This document shows, piece after piece, positions 25,890-35,295 of a stretch of 64,000 bases of DNA (its first letter is position 1; each line of letters begins with the position of its first letter). Source of the DNA: Acidobacteriota bacterium (lineage in GTDB: Bacteria > Acidobacteriota > Terriglobia > UBA7540). The stretch lies in assembly GCA_021817045.1 (NCBI GenBank), contig JAKAWG010000006.1:50036-114035 (forward strand). Reading direction: 5' to 3'. The position numbers were made by a program, and so were the translations under genes. The notes beneath the pieces were generated by a model. It made no database searches. It had not been told where the DNA came from and saw only the letters and a program-made list of their open reading frames with translations.

Positions 25890-27236
25890 ATGGCAACGCA
25901 GCGCCATCCTTTGACCGAGCCCAAACCCGCGTACACGAACGGGCGGCAGCTTGCCCAGCACATTTTCATGGCGTCGCTGGCGATGGTTGACGTCCGGCGC
26001 GCCATGTTACGCAAGCTGCAATTTACGCGCGGCGAACTGAGCGGGGACGGAGTGACGGTCTCCGTTTCCAAGCCTCCGCGTGTGATTGCTTTCGGCAAGG
26101 CGGCGGTGCGAATGGCAGCGGCGCTTGACGAAATCCTGGGTGGAATCGTGGAATCGGGTCTTGTGGTGGCTCCGGCTGAGCCAGCGAAGAAGCTAGACCG
26201 CTTCCGCTATGTTGTAGGCGGGCATCCTTATCCAACGGAAGGCAGCATTGAAGGCGCGCGGGCTGCGCTTGAACTGGTTTCGGGGCTCACACCGGACGAC
26301 TTGGTCATCTTCCTCGTTTCGGGCGGCGGCTCCGCGCTGTTTGAGAGCCCGCTCTATTCGGATATAACCCTTGCCAACTTGGTGGAATTCAACCGCGTGC
26401 TCGTGACGGGCGACCTGCCTATTGAACAGATGAACGTTCTGCGCAAGCATCTGTCGGCGGTGAAGGGCGGGCGGTTGGCCGTGGCGGCGAGTCCGGCCCG
26501 CCAGTTCACCATTTATATTTCCGACGTTCCGGAGGGTGCGCCTTCGATGGTGTCTTCGGGAGCGACTTTTCCGGACGAATCGACGCGCGATCAATGTTAC
26601 GAACTCGCAGAACGTCATGAACTGGCGGCGAAGTTTCCGGCTGGCATTCGGGAGCGGTTCGAAAGCCGCCTGCTTGAAGAGACTCCGAAGCCCGGCGACG
26701 AGTGCTTCAGCCGCTCGAGCTACTTTTGTCTGTTATCCAACCGCGATGTCGTGGAGGCGGCCGCGGCGCTTGCCAGCGAAGCGGGCTTTTACGCGGAAAT
26801 CGATTCCGCTGTCTGGGACGCAGACTACAAACAAGTGGCCGAAAGCGCGCTGGCGTCGCTCGACCGCTGTGTGGCGGCACATCCCGAGCGGTCCGTTTGC
26901 TTAATTGTGGGCGGTGAAGTCATTTGTGCGGTCACCGGTCACGGCATTGGCGGGCGCAATCTTTCTTTTACTCTCTACGCAGCTGAAAAAATCGAGAGCC
27001 GGCGGCGCGTCGTACTGAGCGGCGCCACCGACGGGCGCGACGGCAACAGTCCTTCGAGTGGCGCGGTGGCGGATGGAAACACGGTCGCCCGCGCCCGCGC
27101 CTTTGGAATGGGCGCCGGCTCGTATCTGGCCGAAAGCGACGCTTATCATTTCTTTCGGACGCTCGGCGACACCATTGAAACCGGTTTTACGGACAATAAC
27201 GTGCGTGACCTGCGGCTGCTGATGAGCTTTGAGTAG
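25890..27236 (+). CDS. gckA: Glycerate 2-kinase (MOFRL family)
   Basis: The 448-residue protein belongs to the DUF4147/MOFRL family of type II glycerate kinases (also named TtuD or hydroxypyruvate reductase in older annotation). It would phosphorylate D-glycerate to 2-phosphoglycerate. Family segments seen are VIAFGKAAVRMAAAL, VVGGHPYPTEGS, FLVSGGGSALFE, ISDVPEG and the C-terminal MOFRL region with GGRNLSFTLYAAEKI and LSGATDGRDGNS. The next gene is a tartronate-semialdehyde reductase type enzyme, whose product is its substrate. Confidence 0.93.
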   Translation: MATQRHPLTEPKPAYTNGRQLAQHIFMASLAMVDVRRAMLRKLQFTRGELSGDGVTVSVSKPPRVIAFGKAAVRMAAALDEILGGIVESGLVVAPAEPAKKLDRFRYVVGGHPYPTEGSIEGARAALELVSGLTPDDLVIFLVSGGGSALFESPLYSDITLANLVEFNRVLVTGDLPIEQMNVLRKHLSAVKGGRLAVAASPARQFTIYISDVPEGAPSMVSSGATFPDESTRDQCYELAERHELAAKFPAGIRERFESRLLEETPKPGDECFSRSSYFCLLSNRDVVEAAAALASEAGFYAEIDSAVWDADYKQVAESALASLDRCVAAHPERSVCLIVGGEVICAVTGHGIGGRNLSFTLYAAEKIESRRRVVLSGATDGRDGNSPSSGAVADGNTVARARAFGMGAGSYLAESDAYHFFRTLGDTIETGFTDNNVRDLRLLMSFE

Positions 27237-27246
27237 CAGCACCGGC

Positions 27247-27333
27247 TGTAGCGGCGACGTCTGAACCACCCCTGATTCTCCTCCTTGGTAAGCAGGGGAA
27301 GCCGCGGGGGGGTGGTTTGAACACGGCGTTACA
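27247..27333. repeat. Nested palindromic element between gckA and garR
   Basis: AACCACCCC (27264-27272) pairs perfectly with GGGGTGGTT (27309-27317). An alternative inner stem is CCCCTG/CAGGGG (27269-27274 with 27293-27298). The flanks TGTAGCGGCG and CGGCGTTACA resemble the GTAGCG outer arms of other elements but pair only partly. It sits in a same-strand gap and could modulate expression between the two genes. Confidence 0.6.
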
Positions 27334-27368
27334 ACCGTAACATCAGGAATCCATGCAGGAGGAATATT

Positions 27369-28283
27369 GTGGCGCAATCTATAGGTTTTATAGGATTGGG
27401 AATTATGGGCCAGCCAATGGCCCTCAATCTCCTCAAGGCCGGATACGCCGTGACGGTTTTCAACCGGACGCAAAGCAAGGCAAAGCCGCTCGAGCAAAAA
27501 GGCGCGCGTGTGGCGGCCAGCCCGGCTGAAGCGGCGCGGGATGCGGACTTCGTGATGACCATTGTTAGCGATTCGGCAGCGATGGAGGAAGTCGTGCTGG
27601 GCAGGAAAGGAGTGCTGGAGACGCTGCGCCCCGGCGCGGTGCTCATTGATTCCAGCACGATCAGCCCGGTTGTCAGCCGGAAACTCGCGTGTCACGTGGC
27701 GGGTAAGAGCGCGGAGATGCTGGACGCTCCGGTGACCGGCAGCAAGCACGGCGCGGAAAAGGGTGAGCTCACCTTCATGGTTGGCGGAGAACGCCGGACG
27801 TTCGACCGAGTCATGCCCATTCTCCAAGTGCTCGGCAAGAAGCATATCTATTGCGGGCTGCACGGCGCGGGATCGTCGGCCAAACTAGCGCAAAACGCCA
27901 TCCAGGCAACCACGCTCGAGATTTTCTGCGAGGGGTTTGTCCTGGCAACAAAGGCGGGGGTGAAGCCGGAAGCGATGTTCGAGATCATCCAGTCCAGCCT
28001 GGCGCGAGCTAGCCTGACGGATTTCAAGGCCCCCTTCATCTTCAAGGGCGATTTCACGACGTACTTCCCTCTCAAGTGGATGCACAAAGACCTGGAGCTT
28101 GCGATGGAAGCCGCCTACGCTCAGGGCGTCGCGATGCCGGCCACGGCGGCCGTCAAGGAAGTGTACGGGGCCGCCAAGGCTAAAGAGGGCCGCGGCGATC
28201 AGGACTATGCGGCGGTGATCACTTTTCTGGAAGAAATCGCCGGCGTTAGGGTGCGGACAGGAGGAGCCGCCGCAAGCGCGTGA
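27369..28283 (+). CDS. garR: NAD(P)-dependent beta-hydroxyacid dehydrogenase, tartronate-semialdehyde reductase type
   Basis: The 304-residue enzyme belongs to the 3-hydroxyisobutyrate dehydrogenase family. The Rossmann motif GFIGLGIMGQPMALNLLKAG opens it. TGSKHGAEKGELTFMVGG is the substrate loop, and the catalytic lysine lies in GAGSSAKLAQNAIQA. It should reduce tartronate semialdehyde to D-glycerate, which fits its position directly after glycerate 2-kinase. Alternatives within the family are glyoxylate/succinic semialdehyde reductase and 3-hydroxyisobutyrate dehydrogenase. GGAGGAATATT precedes the start, which is GTG or TTG in this frame. Confidence 0.88.
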   Translation: MAQSIGFIGLGIMGQPMALNLLKAGYAVTVFNRTQSKAKPLEQKGARVAASPAEAARDADFVMTIVSDSAAMEEVVLGRKGVLETLRPGAVLIDSSTISPVVSRKLACHVAGKSAEMLDAPVTGSKHGAEKGELTFMVGGERRTFDRVMPILQVLGKKHIYCGLHGAGSSAKLAQNAIQATTLEIFCEGFVLATKAGVKPEAMFEIIQSSLARASLTDFKAPFIFKGDFTTYFPLKWMHKDLELAMEAAYAQGVAMPATAAVKEVYGAAKAKEGRGDQDYAAVITFLEEIAGVRVRTGGAAASA

Positions 28284-28362
28284 GGCGGCCGCTGGCGCTT
28301 TGCGACAGCACGGGGCCCAGCATTCGTGAGTGTGAAGGAGGGCGTTCGTTATAAGGAGCCGC

Positions 28363-28665
28363 TTAACGTCTGTCGTAAGCCAGAGCCACCCGACATTGTT
28401 GGATCGCTTCATTCGTCAGCCGCAATGCCCGGACGCGATGTCCGCCGAAATCGCGGGCACCGTGCCTGAGATCTTGGCGTGCGCTTATCAACGCTCTGAG
28501 CGCCATGCGGATCGCGGGATGGGGCTCGGGCGATCCAACTCCAGCCGCCATTGCTGGTCTCGGCAAGGGCCTTAGCGCAGCCGCCAGCCTGGAGCGAAAT
28601 AGTGGAAATGCGAGAAGCATTACGAGGACCAGAGCCACCGGCAGGGTGGTCGCCTTTCTGTTCAC
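28363..28665 (-). CDS. Small secreted conserved protein
   Basis: The 100-residue product has a signal peptide (LPVALVLVMLLAFPLF) and a short helical domain: HPAIRMALRALISARQDL, HGARDFGGHRVRAL, TNEAIQQCRVALAYDRR. I recall similar HDFGGHR-type small exported proteins as frequent in Acidobacteriota, with no known function. The GTG start at 28665 has GAGGAGGG seven bases upstream, which is strong. It is transcribed against both neighbours. Confidence 0.7.
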   Translation of the reverse strand: MNRKATTLPVALVLVMLLAFPLFRSRLAAALRPLPRPAMAAGVGSPEPHPAIRMALRALISARQDLRHGARDFGGHRVRALRLTNEAIQQCRVALAYDRR

Positions 28666-28909
28666 CCGACCCTCCTCAAAATATAGATTTTGATTGCCCG
28701 GGCACCGCGAAATGGGAATCTTATTCGGAGCGCCATTATAGCATTGACCACAGAACTTCTAACCGGGCGGGTTCCAATACGGCTTTGTTACCGAAGACGG
28801 GGCAACAGTGCGGAAGTTGTGGCCAAGAAACGGCTCGGTCGCCCTCCGTAGCAGGAGTGTACCGACCAAAAGTAAGCAAAGCACTGCACAAGAGAAGGCA
28901 AACCTTTCT

Positions 28910-30469
28910 ATGAATCTTCCTGAATTTCGGAACGAGCCCTTAAGCGATTTTAGGGGCAACCCGGAGCACGAGCGGAGAATGCGCGAGGCGCTCAAGGAAA
29001 CTTCCAAAGAGCTAGGGCGCGAGTACTCGCTCGTCATTGGCGGAGAGCGGCTAAGCACGGCACAGACCTTCAAGTCGTTCAATCCGGCTAGGAAACACCA
29101 GGTCGTGGGAAGTTTTTCCTCGGCCTCGCCGGAGTTGGCGAACCGGGCCTTGGAAGCGGCTGGGGAGGCGTTTCGCTCGTGGAGTCGCGCTTCCACCGAG
29201 GCTCGCGTCAAGGTGTTGCTCGAATTAGCGCGCATCTTGCGCGAGCGGAAGTTTTCCTTCGCATCGTGGCTGGTGTACGAAGTCGGAAAGACGTGGCCGG
29301 AGGCCGACGCCGACGTAGCCGAGGCGATTGACTATGCGGAATTTTACGCCCGCGAGGCGTTGCGCCTCGCGAAGGCGCATCCGCTGGTTCCCGTGCCGGG
29401 GGAACGCAACGCCTTGCGCTACGTTCCGCTCGGCGCGGGCGTTGTGATCTCCCCGTGGAATTTCCCGCTAGCCATTACCGCCGGAATGACGCTGGCCTCG
29501 ATCGTGACTGGTAATACGGTGGTGCTCAAACCCTCGAGCGATGCGCCCGCTGTAGCCTACAAGTTCTTTGCAACGCTTGAAGAAGCGGAGATGCCGGCCG
29601 GGGTGGTGAATTTTCTTCCCGGACCGGGCGGGAGCGCGGGCGACACCTTGGTCAGCGATCCGCGCACGCGCTTCGTTGCTTTTACAGGCTCGAAAGACGT
29701 GGGTCTGCGCATCGGCGAAACCGCCGCCAAGCGTGCTCCCGGACAGCTTTGGGTGAAGCGCACCGTGCTTGAGATGGGAGGAAAGGATTCGATCGTCGTG
29801 GATAGCGAGACGGACCTCGATCTTGCGGTTGAGGGCGTCGCGGTCTCCGCGTTCGGTTTTCAGGGGCAGAAATGCTCTGCCTGCTCGCGCGCCATCGTGG
29901 TCGAAAAAGTCTACGACGCCTTCCTGTCCATGCTGAAAGAACGGGTGGAAAAAATTCGTGTAGGGCCGCCGGAAGACCCGGAGAGCGATATGGGGCCGGT
30001 GATCAATGCCGCGGCAAAGAAGTCGATCCTCAACTACATTGAAATCGGAAAGCAGGAAGGCCGCCTCCTCACGGGCGGAGGCGAGGGATCCACGTCCGGC
30101 TTTTACATCGAGCCCACCGTCATCGCGGACGTGCCGCCCAAAGGCCGGATCGCCCAGGAAGAAATTTTCGGCCCTGTTCTCGCCGTGATTCGCGTTTCAA
30201 ACTTCGACGAGGCGCTCGAAATTGCCAACAACACTGAGTACGGCCTCACCGGCGCGGTTTACACCAAGAACCGCAGAAAACTCGAACAGGCGGCGGAAGA
30301 GTTCCATGTGGGCAACCTCTATTTCAACCGCAAGTGTACCGGGGCGATGGTGGGCGCACACCCGTTCGGCGGCTTCAATATGTCCGGGACGGACTCAAAG
30401 GCGGGCGGGCAGGACTACCTGCTGTTGTTCACACAGGCGAAAACCCTCTCGGAAAAGCTGTCGCCGTGA
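28910..30469 (+). CDS. pruA: Delta-1-pyrroline-5-carboxylate (glutamate semialdehyde) dehydrogenase
   Basis: The 519-residue aldehyde dehydrogenase should oxidise glutamate-5-semialdehyde to glutamate, the last step of proline breakdown. NAD-binding VISPWNFPLAI, the general-base region VLEMGGKDSIVV and the nucleophile region FGFQGQKCSACSR are present. IGGERLSTAQTFKSFNPA and AHPFGGFNMSGTDSKAGG support the PruA/RocA subgroup over generic aldehyde dehydrogenases. The ATG at 28910 is chosen because NLPEFRNEP is the family start. The proline dehydrogenase partner is not adjacent. Confidence 0.92.
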   Translation: MNLPEFRNEPLSDFRGNPEHERRMREALKETSKELGREYSLVIGGERLSTAQTFKSFNPARKHQVVGSFSSASPELANRALEAAGEAFRSWSRASTEARVKVLLELARILRERKFSFASWLVYEVGKTWPEADADVAEAIDYAEFYAREALRLAKAHPLVPVPGERNALRYVPLGAGVVISPWNFPLAITAGMTLASIVTGNTVVLKPSSDAPAVAYKFFATLEEAEMPAGVVNFLPGPGGSAGDTLVSDPRTRFVAFTGSKDVGLRIGETAAKRAPGQLWVKRTVLEMGGKDSIVVDSETDLDLAVEGVAVSAFGFQGQKCSACSRAIVVEKVYDAFLSMLKERVEKIRVGPPEDPESDMGPVINAAAKKSILNYIEIGKQEGRLLTGGGEGSTSGFYIEPTVIADVPPKGRIAQEEIFGPVLAVIRVSNFDEALEIANNTEYGLTGAVYTKNRRKLEQAAEEFHVGNLYFNRKCTGAMVGAHPFGGFNMSGTDSKAGGQDYLLLFTQAKTLSEKLSP

Positions 30470-30643
30470 GCGAACCACCGGGAGAGGGCGGGTTAGCGCA
30501 CATGCAGGGAGATGGGGCGGGGATGGTTGTGTGTATCTTGTTGGCAAGAGGACCGCTATTCTTTGCTATTTTGCGCTTGACAAGCCGCCCCCTCCCGCGC
30601 TAGAGTAGTTGAGGTATTGAACTATACAAATAGTTGACAAAGT

Positions 30644-30666
30644 GGCCGCCTTCGGGCGGCCTTTTT
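30644..30666 (+). terminator. Rho-independent terminator
   Basis: GGCCGCC (30644-30650), a TTCG tetraloop and GGCGGCC (30655-30661) are followed by TTTTT. It points along the plus strand, about 175 bp beyond the pruA stop, and ends just before the converging ATPase gene. Confidence 0.85.
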
Positions 30667-30687
30667 ATTCTGACTACCACCGGAGTT

Positions 30688-31896
30688 TCACGCGGGCCAA
30701 TTCTCCACTACGGATTTCCAGCATTTTTGCATTTCCTCCCGGTAATCTTCATACAAATTACTCGCCTCCCGGAAGTCTCGGAGCCCTCTGATGGAGGCCC
30801 CTTCCTGGTCGGTGAACTCAGCTAGTCGGAGATCCTCCCATAACGCTCCCCTATGCGCATGGATTGCACGGAGGAACTCGGGAGAGTGGGTCGCCACCAT
30901 AAGCTGAACTGCCAGACGACCCTCTTCGGCGTGGGCAAATTTCCTCAGAACCTCGAAGCGGCCCGCCAGTAGCAGGGGGTGCAATCCATTCTCTGGTTCC
31001 TCCAAACACACAATCATGGGCGCGTCACCAGCGGTGTATAACCGCCAGAACAGAAACGTGGCAAGCAACACGCCGTCCGATTCTTGGGGCGCCGGCAGCA
31101 GGTCCTGGCTCCTATAAGTCATAAAAGTCAGCCTCACACCTTGCCTCTCGGTATTGAAGCCGATGGTTCGGATGTGAGGAAACACGCGACAAACGGCCTT
31201 TTCGATAGCCTCAAATATTTCGCGTTTGCTGCCCTGAATCGCTTGAAGTTCCGCGGCTAAACCGTAGCCGTTCTCGCTAACGGAGATTCTACGTCCTGCC
31301 TCGGCGGGGAGGCTTACAAAACGCGCAATATCGTTAGCGCTCGGCCTGTAGCGAAACGCTTGGCCGAATTTCTTACTGAAGCGTAGAATGGGCTCGATCA
31401 CCGGCCGACTTTTCGAGTCGTTAACAAATGGATTGACGAGGTACCGCAACGTTGCCCGCAAGGGCGCCCTGTGAACCCTGGCATCTCCTCTCTCGGTCGG
31501 GTGACTAAATTCATGGTCCTCGTCCACCTCAATCCGGTCGTCACCTGCGATCATTCGCTCACGAGTGACACTCCAGCCTTCGATTCCCTTGGCCATCTCG
31601 AGCGTGTAGCTTGGCTCACCACCGTCATCATCGAGCCATACGTGGAATTTGATCGGCAGCCCCGAATTTCCTTGCCACACTATCGAGTCGAAGGTCACTC
31701 CGGGCTCCATCTGGAAATCTCCGGTTCTGAATCCCCGCAGCGGAACTCCATTCAAGAGTCTTGAGAGCGTGGTGAGGGCCTTGAAGATCGCGGACTTTCC
31801 TGAGCCGTTCTTGCCAACAAACACGGTCAATGGCCCGAGGTCCACGGTCACGTCGCGGAGCGACATAAAATTCTCTATATGAACTTTGCGTATCAC
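30688..31896 (-). CDS. AAA family ATPase (SMC/OLD-like, stand-alone)
   Basis: The 402-residue protein starts IRKVHIENFMSLRDVTV and has the Walker A sequence GKNGSGKS at about residues 29-36. Near the C-terminus LEEPENGLHPLLLAGR holds the Walker B acids plus the D-loop, the pattern of AAA_21/RecF-like ATPases. A coiled middle is short. Such proteins often power defence nucleases or repair, but no nuclease partner is adjacent and no TOPRIM domain is visible. It starts with GTG and lies 68 bp after acsA, separated from the glycolate genes by function. Confidence 0.8.
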   Translation of the reverse strand: MIRKVHIENFMSLRDVTVDLGPLTVFVGKNGSGKSAIFKALTTLSRLLNGVPLRGFRTGDFQMEPGVTFDSIVWQGNSGLPIKFHVWLDDDGGEPSYTLEMAKGIEGWSVTRERMIAGDDRIEVDEDHEFSHPTERGDARVHRAPLRATLRYLVNPFVNDSKSRPVIEPILRFSKKFGQAFRYRPSANDIARFVSLPAEAGRRISVSENGYGLAAELQAIQGSKREIFEAIEKAVCRVFPHIRTIGFNTERQGVRLTFMTYRSQDLLPAPQESDGVLLATFLFWRLYTAGDAPMIVCLEEPENGLHPLLLAGRFEVLRKFAHAEEGRLAVQLMVATHSPEFLRAIHAHRGALWEDLRLAEFTDQEGASIRGLRDFREASNLYEDYREEMQKCWKSVVENWPA

Positions 31897-31964
31897 GATT
31901 TGCTCCGAAAGGCGGATTCAGTGTATCGTTTTTGCCTGTCCTCGAAGAGAAGTTTGGCTGCCGC

Positions 31965-33941
31965 TCAATCCACCAAGCCTTCTTCTTCGTACTGTGTTTT
32001 CAGCTTTGCAACAACACCTGGATCCGCGAGCGTTGTTGTGTCGCCGAGCACCTGTCCTTCGGCGATGTCGCGCAGCAGCCGTCGCATGATTTTAGCGCTG
32101 CGGGTCTTCGGAAGCTCCAAGGTGAAAAAGACATCGTCGGGCCGGGCCAGGGCGCCGATCTTGCGCGCCACGTGCTCGCGCAGCTCGTGCTTCAGCTTGT
32201 CGCTGGCAGTCACGCCTTCCTTGAGCGTCACGAAGGCGGCGATGCCTTGTCCTTTAACCTCGTGCGTTTTTCCGATGACGGCAGCCTCCGCGACGGCGTC
32301 GTGGTCCACCAGGGCGCTTTCCACCTCGAACGTGGAAATACGGTGGCCGGAAACGTTCATCACGTCGTCCACGCGCCCGAGCAGCCAGAAATAGCCGTCA
32401 GCATCGACCTTGGCGCCGTCGCCGGTGAAGTATTTGCCGGGAAATCTCGACCAGTATTGCCGTTCGTAGCGTTCAGGGTCGCCGTAAATGGTGCGGAACA
32501 TGGCCGGCCACGGGCGCGTGAGCACCAGATAACCTCCTCCGCCCGGGCCAACAGGTCGCCCTCTTTCGTCCAGGACCTCGGCCTCGATGCCGGGGAAAGG
32601 CTTCGTCGCTGAGCCAGGCTTGGTCGCTGTGAGGCCGGGCAAGGGCGAAATCAGAATCATGCCGGTTTCGGTCTGCCACCACGTATCGACGATCGGGCAG
32701 CGCTCGCGGCCGATGTTTTTGTGATACCACATCCACGCTTCGGGATTGATCGGCTCGCCGACCGTGCCAAGCACTCGCAAGGAAGAAAGGTCGTGCTGGT
32801 TCGGCCAATCCGTCCCCCAGCGCATGAAAGTGCGAATAGCCGTGGGCGCGGTATAAAGGATATTCACTCCGTACTTGGCAACGATCTGCCAGAAGCGGCC
32901 GCGGTCAGGATAATCCAGGCTGCCTTCATACATCAGGCTGGTGCAACCGTTCGCAAGCGGACCGTAAACAATATAAGAATGGCCGGTTACCCAGCCGATG
33001 TCCGCCGTACACCAGTAAACGTCGCTTTCTTTCACGTCGAAAATCGCGCGATGTGTTACCGACGTCCCGAGCAGATAACCTGCCGAAGTGTGTACAACGC
33101 CTTTGGGCTTGCCCGTAGTGCCGCTTGTGTAAAGGATGTAGAGCACATCTTCCGAATCCATGGCTTCGGGCGCGCACTGGTCCTGAGCCTTGTCCACGAG
33201 GTCGTGCCACCAAAGGTCCCGGGGCCGCTGCATCGCGCACGGAGCCTTATCGCCCACGCGCCGGAGCACGATGACTTTTTCGACGCTTGGAGCGCCCCGC
33301 AGCGCCTCGTCGGCGTTCGCCTTGAGCAGCACCACATTGCCGCGGCGCCAGGCGCCGTCTGCCGTAACCAGCACCTTCGCTTGCGCATCGTTGATTCGCT
33401 CGCGCAGCGACTCCGCGGAAAAACCTCCAAACACCACGCTGTGCGGCGCGCCGATCTTGGCGCAAGCCAGCAGGGTGACGGGCAATTCCGGCGTCATGCC
33501 CATGTATACGGCTACGCGATCGCCTTTCTTGACGCCGAGAGATTTCAGCGCGTTCGCGCAGCGGTTCACTTCACGCTCGAGCGCGCCGAACGTCAAGACC
33601 CGCGAGTCGCCCGGCTCGCCTTCCCAGATGATCGCCGCCTTATCCCGGCGCGTCGAAGCTGCGTGACGGTCAACGCAGTTGTAAGTAACGTTCAGCTTGC
33701 CGCCCACAAACCACTTCGCCGCGGGCGGCTTCCAATCAAGAACTTTGTCCCACCGCTTGATCCACGCGAGGCTTTCCGCCCTTTCGGCCCAGAAGCTTTC
33801 GACGTCTTTCCGCGCGCGTTCGTAGACGAACGCGTCGTTCCAATTCGCTTGTTTCCGAAATTCCTGAGTCGGGGGATAGAGGCGCGTTTCTTCCAAAAGC
33901 GCTTCCAGTCGTTCTCGCTGGGCTTGAGCTTTGTTCGCCAT
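31965..33941 (-). CDS. acsA: Acetyl-coenzyme A synthetase
   Basis: The 658-residue AMP-forming ligase makes acetyl-CoA from acetate, ATP and CoA. The phosphate loop is [38 protein letters not shown] and the hinge [15 protein letters not shown] follow. The C-terminal [11 protein letters not shown] carries the lysine that protein acetyltransferases modify in relatives, so post-translational control is likely. The length is standard. It follows glcF by 12 bp and probably is co-transcribed. Confidence 0.96.
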   Translation of the reverse strand: MANKAQAQRERLEALLEETRLYPPTQEFRKQANWNDAFVYERARKDVESFWAERAESLAWIKRWDKVLDWKPPAAKWFVGGKLNVTYNCVDRHAASTRRDKAAIIWEGEPGDSRVLTFGALEREVNRCANALKSLGVKKGDRVAVYMGMTPELPVTLLACAKIGAPHSVVFGGFSAESLRERINDAQAKVLVTADGAWRRGNVVLLKANADEALRGAPSVEKVIVLRRVGDKAPCAMQRPRDLWWHDLVDKAQDQCAPEAMDSEDVLYILYTSGTTGKPKGVVHTSAGYLLGTSVTHRAIFDVKESDVYWCTADIGWVTGHSYIVYGPLANGCTSLMYEGSLDYPDRGRFWQIVAKYGVNILYTAPTAIRTFMRWGTDWPNQHDLSSLRVLGTVGEPINPEAWMWYHKNIGRERCPIVDTWWQTETGMILISPLPGLTATKPGSATKPFPGIEAEVLDERGRPVGPGGGGYLVLTRPWPAMFRTIYGDPERYERQYWSRFPGKYFTGDGAKVDADGYFWLLGRVDDVMNVSGHRISTFEVESALVDHDAVAEAAVIGKTHEVKGQGIAAFVTLKEGVTASDKLKHELREHVARKIGALARPDDVFFTLELPKTRSAKIMRRLLRDIAEGQVLGDTTTLADPGVVAKLKTQYEEEGLVD

Positions 33942-33953
33942 CTTCAGCTCTCC

Positions 33954-35267
33954 TTATGCCTGCCGATAGGCCTCGTCCAGCAGCTCAACGACATGCAAAA
34001 CGCGCCGGCGAGGATTGGAGCTGGCAGCGACGCCAGCTCGCATTTGCAGCAGGCAGCCTGTGTTCGCTGTCACGATCAGCTCCGCTCCGGTTTCATCCAC
34101 GCGGCGCATCTTGGCAGCGAGCAGCGGCGCGGCCATCTCCGGGTGAAGGACATTATAAACGCCTGCGCTGCCGCAACAAATGTCCGGTTCTTTCATCTCG
34201 ATCAGCTCGATGCCCGGGACGGCCCCGATCAACTGGCGCGGCGCCTTGCGGATACGCTGGGCGTGAAGCAGGTGGCACGGGTCTTGGTAGGTGGCGCGAA
34301 CGCGTTGGGGAGCTAGACCCGTATTGAGTTCGGCCCCTGCCAGAAATTCCGTCACGTCCTTCACGCGCGCGCTGAAGAGCTCGGCGGCAGCGAGGTGCTC
34401 TTGACTGCCGTGCTCAAAAAGCCCGGGATACTCTTTCAACACCGAACCGCAGCCGGCGGAATTCGTGACGATGGCATCGAAGGGTTCTCGTGCAAAGGCT
34501 CGAATATTGCGCACGGCCATGGCGCGGGCCAAATCCCGCAGACCGGCGTGGACGCAGAGCGCGCCGCAGCAGCCTTGATCTTTGGGAACCACGACTTCGC
34601 ATCCGTTTCGCGCCAGCACTCGTACGGTGGCTTCGTTCAGTCTCGCAAACGCCAGATTCGCAATGCACCCGGAAAGAAACGCGACCCGGTAGCGGCGCGT
34701 GCCGATGGCCGGCGTCACCGTGCCCACGCGAAAGAACGGATTTTCCACGCGCGGCGCCAGACGCGCGGCCTTTTCCACATTAGCGGGCAGCACTTTGAGC
34801 AGGCGCGAGGCAAGCACGAACTGTTCGAGGCCGGAGCGCTGATACAGGCTCATCAGCTTGCCAACAGCGCGCAAGCGGCTTGGATAGGGAAGCAGCTCGC
34901 GGAAAAAGAGCCTGCGCAGGAACGTTGCGCCCGGCCCGCGGTGATAGGAGCGCTCAATCTGGCCGCGTGCCGCCTCAATCAGACGGCCGTAATGCACTCC
35001 GGAAGGGCAGGCCGTCTCGCAGGACCGGCAGTCGAGGCACAAATCCATGTGGCGCACAAAGCTATCGCCGAGCGCCAGCCGTCCTCGCTCGACCTGAATC
35101 ATCTGGTATATGCGCCCACGCGGAGAATCCATTTCGTGGCCAAGCACGCGGTAAGTGGGGCAACTGTTCAGGCACAGCCCGCACTGAATGCACTTCGAGT
35201 AATCCTCCCAGCGGGGCGCTTCGCCGGGACCATAGCCGCTCGGACGGGATGGAGATTCTTGGCGCAT
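33954..35267 (-). CDS. glcF: Glycolate oxidase iron-sulfur subunit
   Basis: The 437-residue electron-transfer subunit has two ferredoxin clusters near the N-terminus (CIQCGLCLNSCPTY and CLDCRSCETACPSG). Two CCG domains follow, with DQGCCGAL and PDICCGSAGVYN. In GlcDEF it passes electrons from the flavin subunits to the quinone pool. It lies 28 bp after glcE. The relative heterodisulfide-reductase-like LldE/LutA group is excluded by the adjoining GlcD and GlcE. Confidence 0.93.
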   Translation of the reverse strand: MRQESPSRPSGYGPGEAPRWEDYSKCIQCGLCLNSCPTYRVLGHEMDSPRGRIYQMIQVERGRLALGDSFVRHMDLCLDCRSCETACPSGVHYGRLIEAARGQIERSYHRGPGATFLRRLFFRELLPYPSRLRAVGKLMSLYQRSGLEQFVLASRLLKVLPANVEKAARLAPRVENPFFRVGTVTPAIGTRRYRVAFLSGCIANLAFARLNEATVRVLARNGCEVVVPKDQGCCGALCVHAGLRDLARAMAVRNIRAFAREPFDAIVTNSAGCGSVLKEYPGLFEHGSQEHLAAAELFSARVKDVTEFLAGAELNTGLAPQRVRATYQDPCHLLHAQRIRKAPRQLIGAVPGIELIEMKEPDICCGSAGVYNVLHPEMAAPLLAAKMRRVDETGAELIVTANTGCLLQMRAGVAASSNPRRRVLHVVELLDEAYRQA

Positions 35268-35295
35268 TCGGTTTACAGGGGATCACATCAGACGG

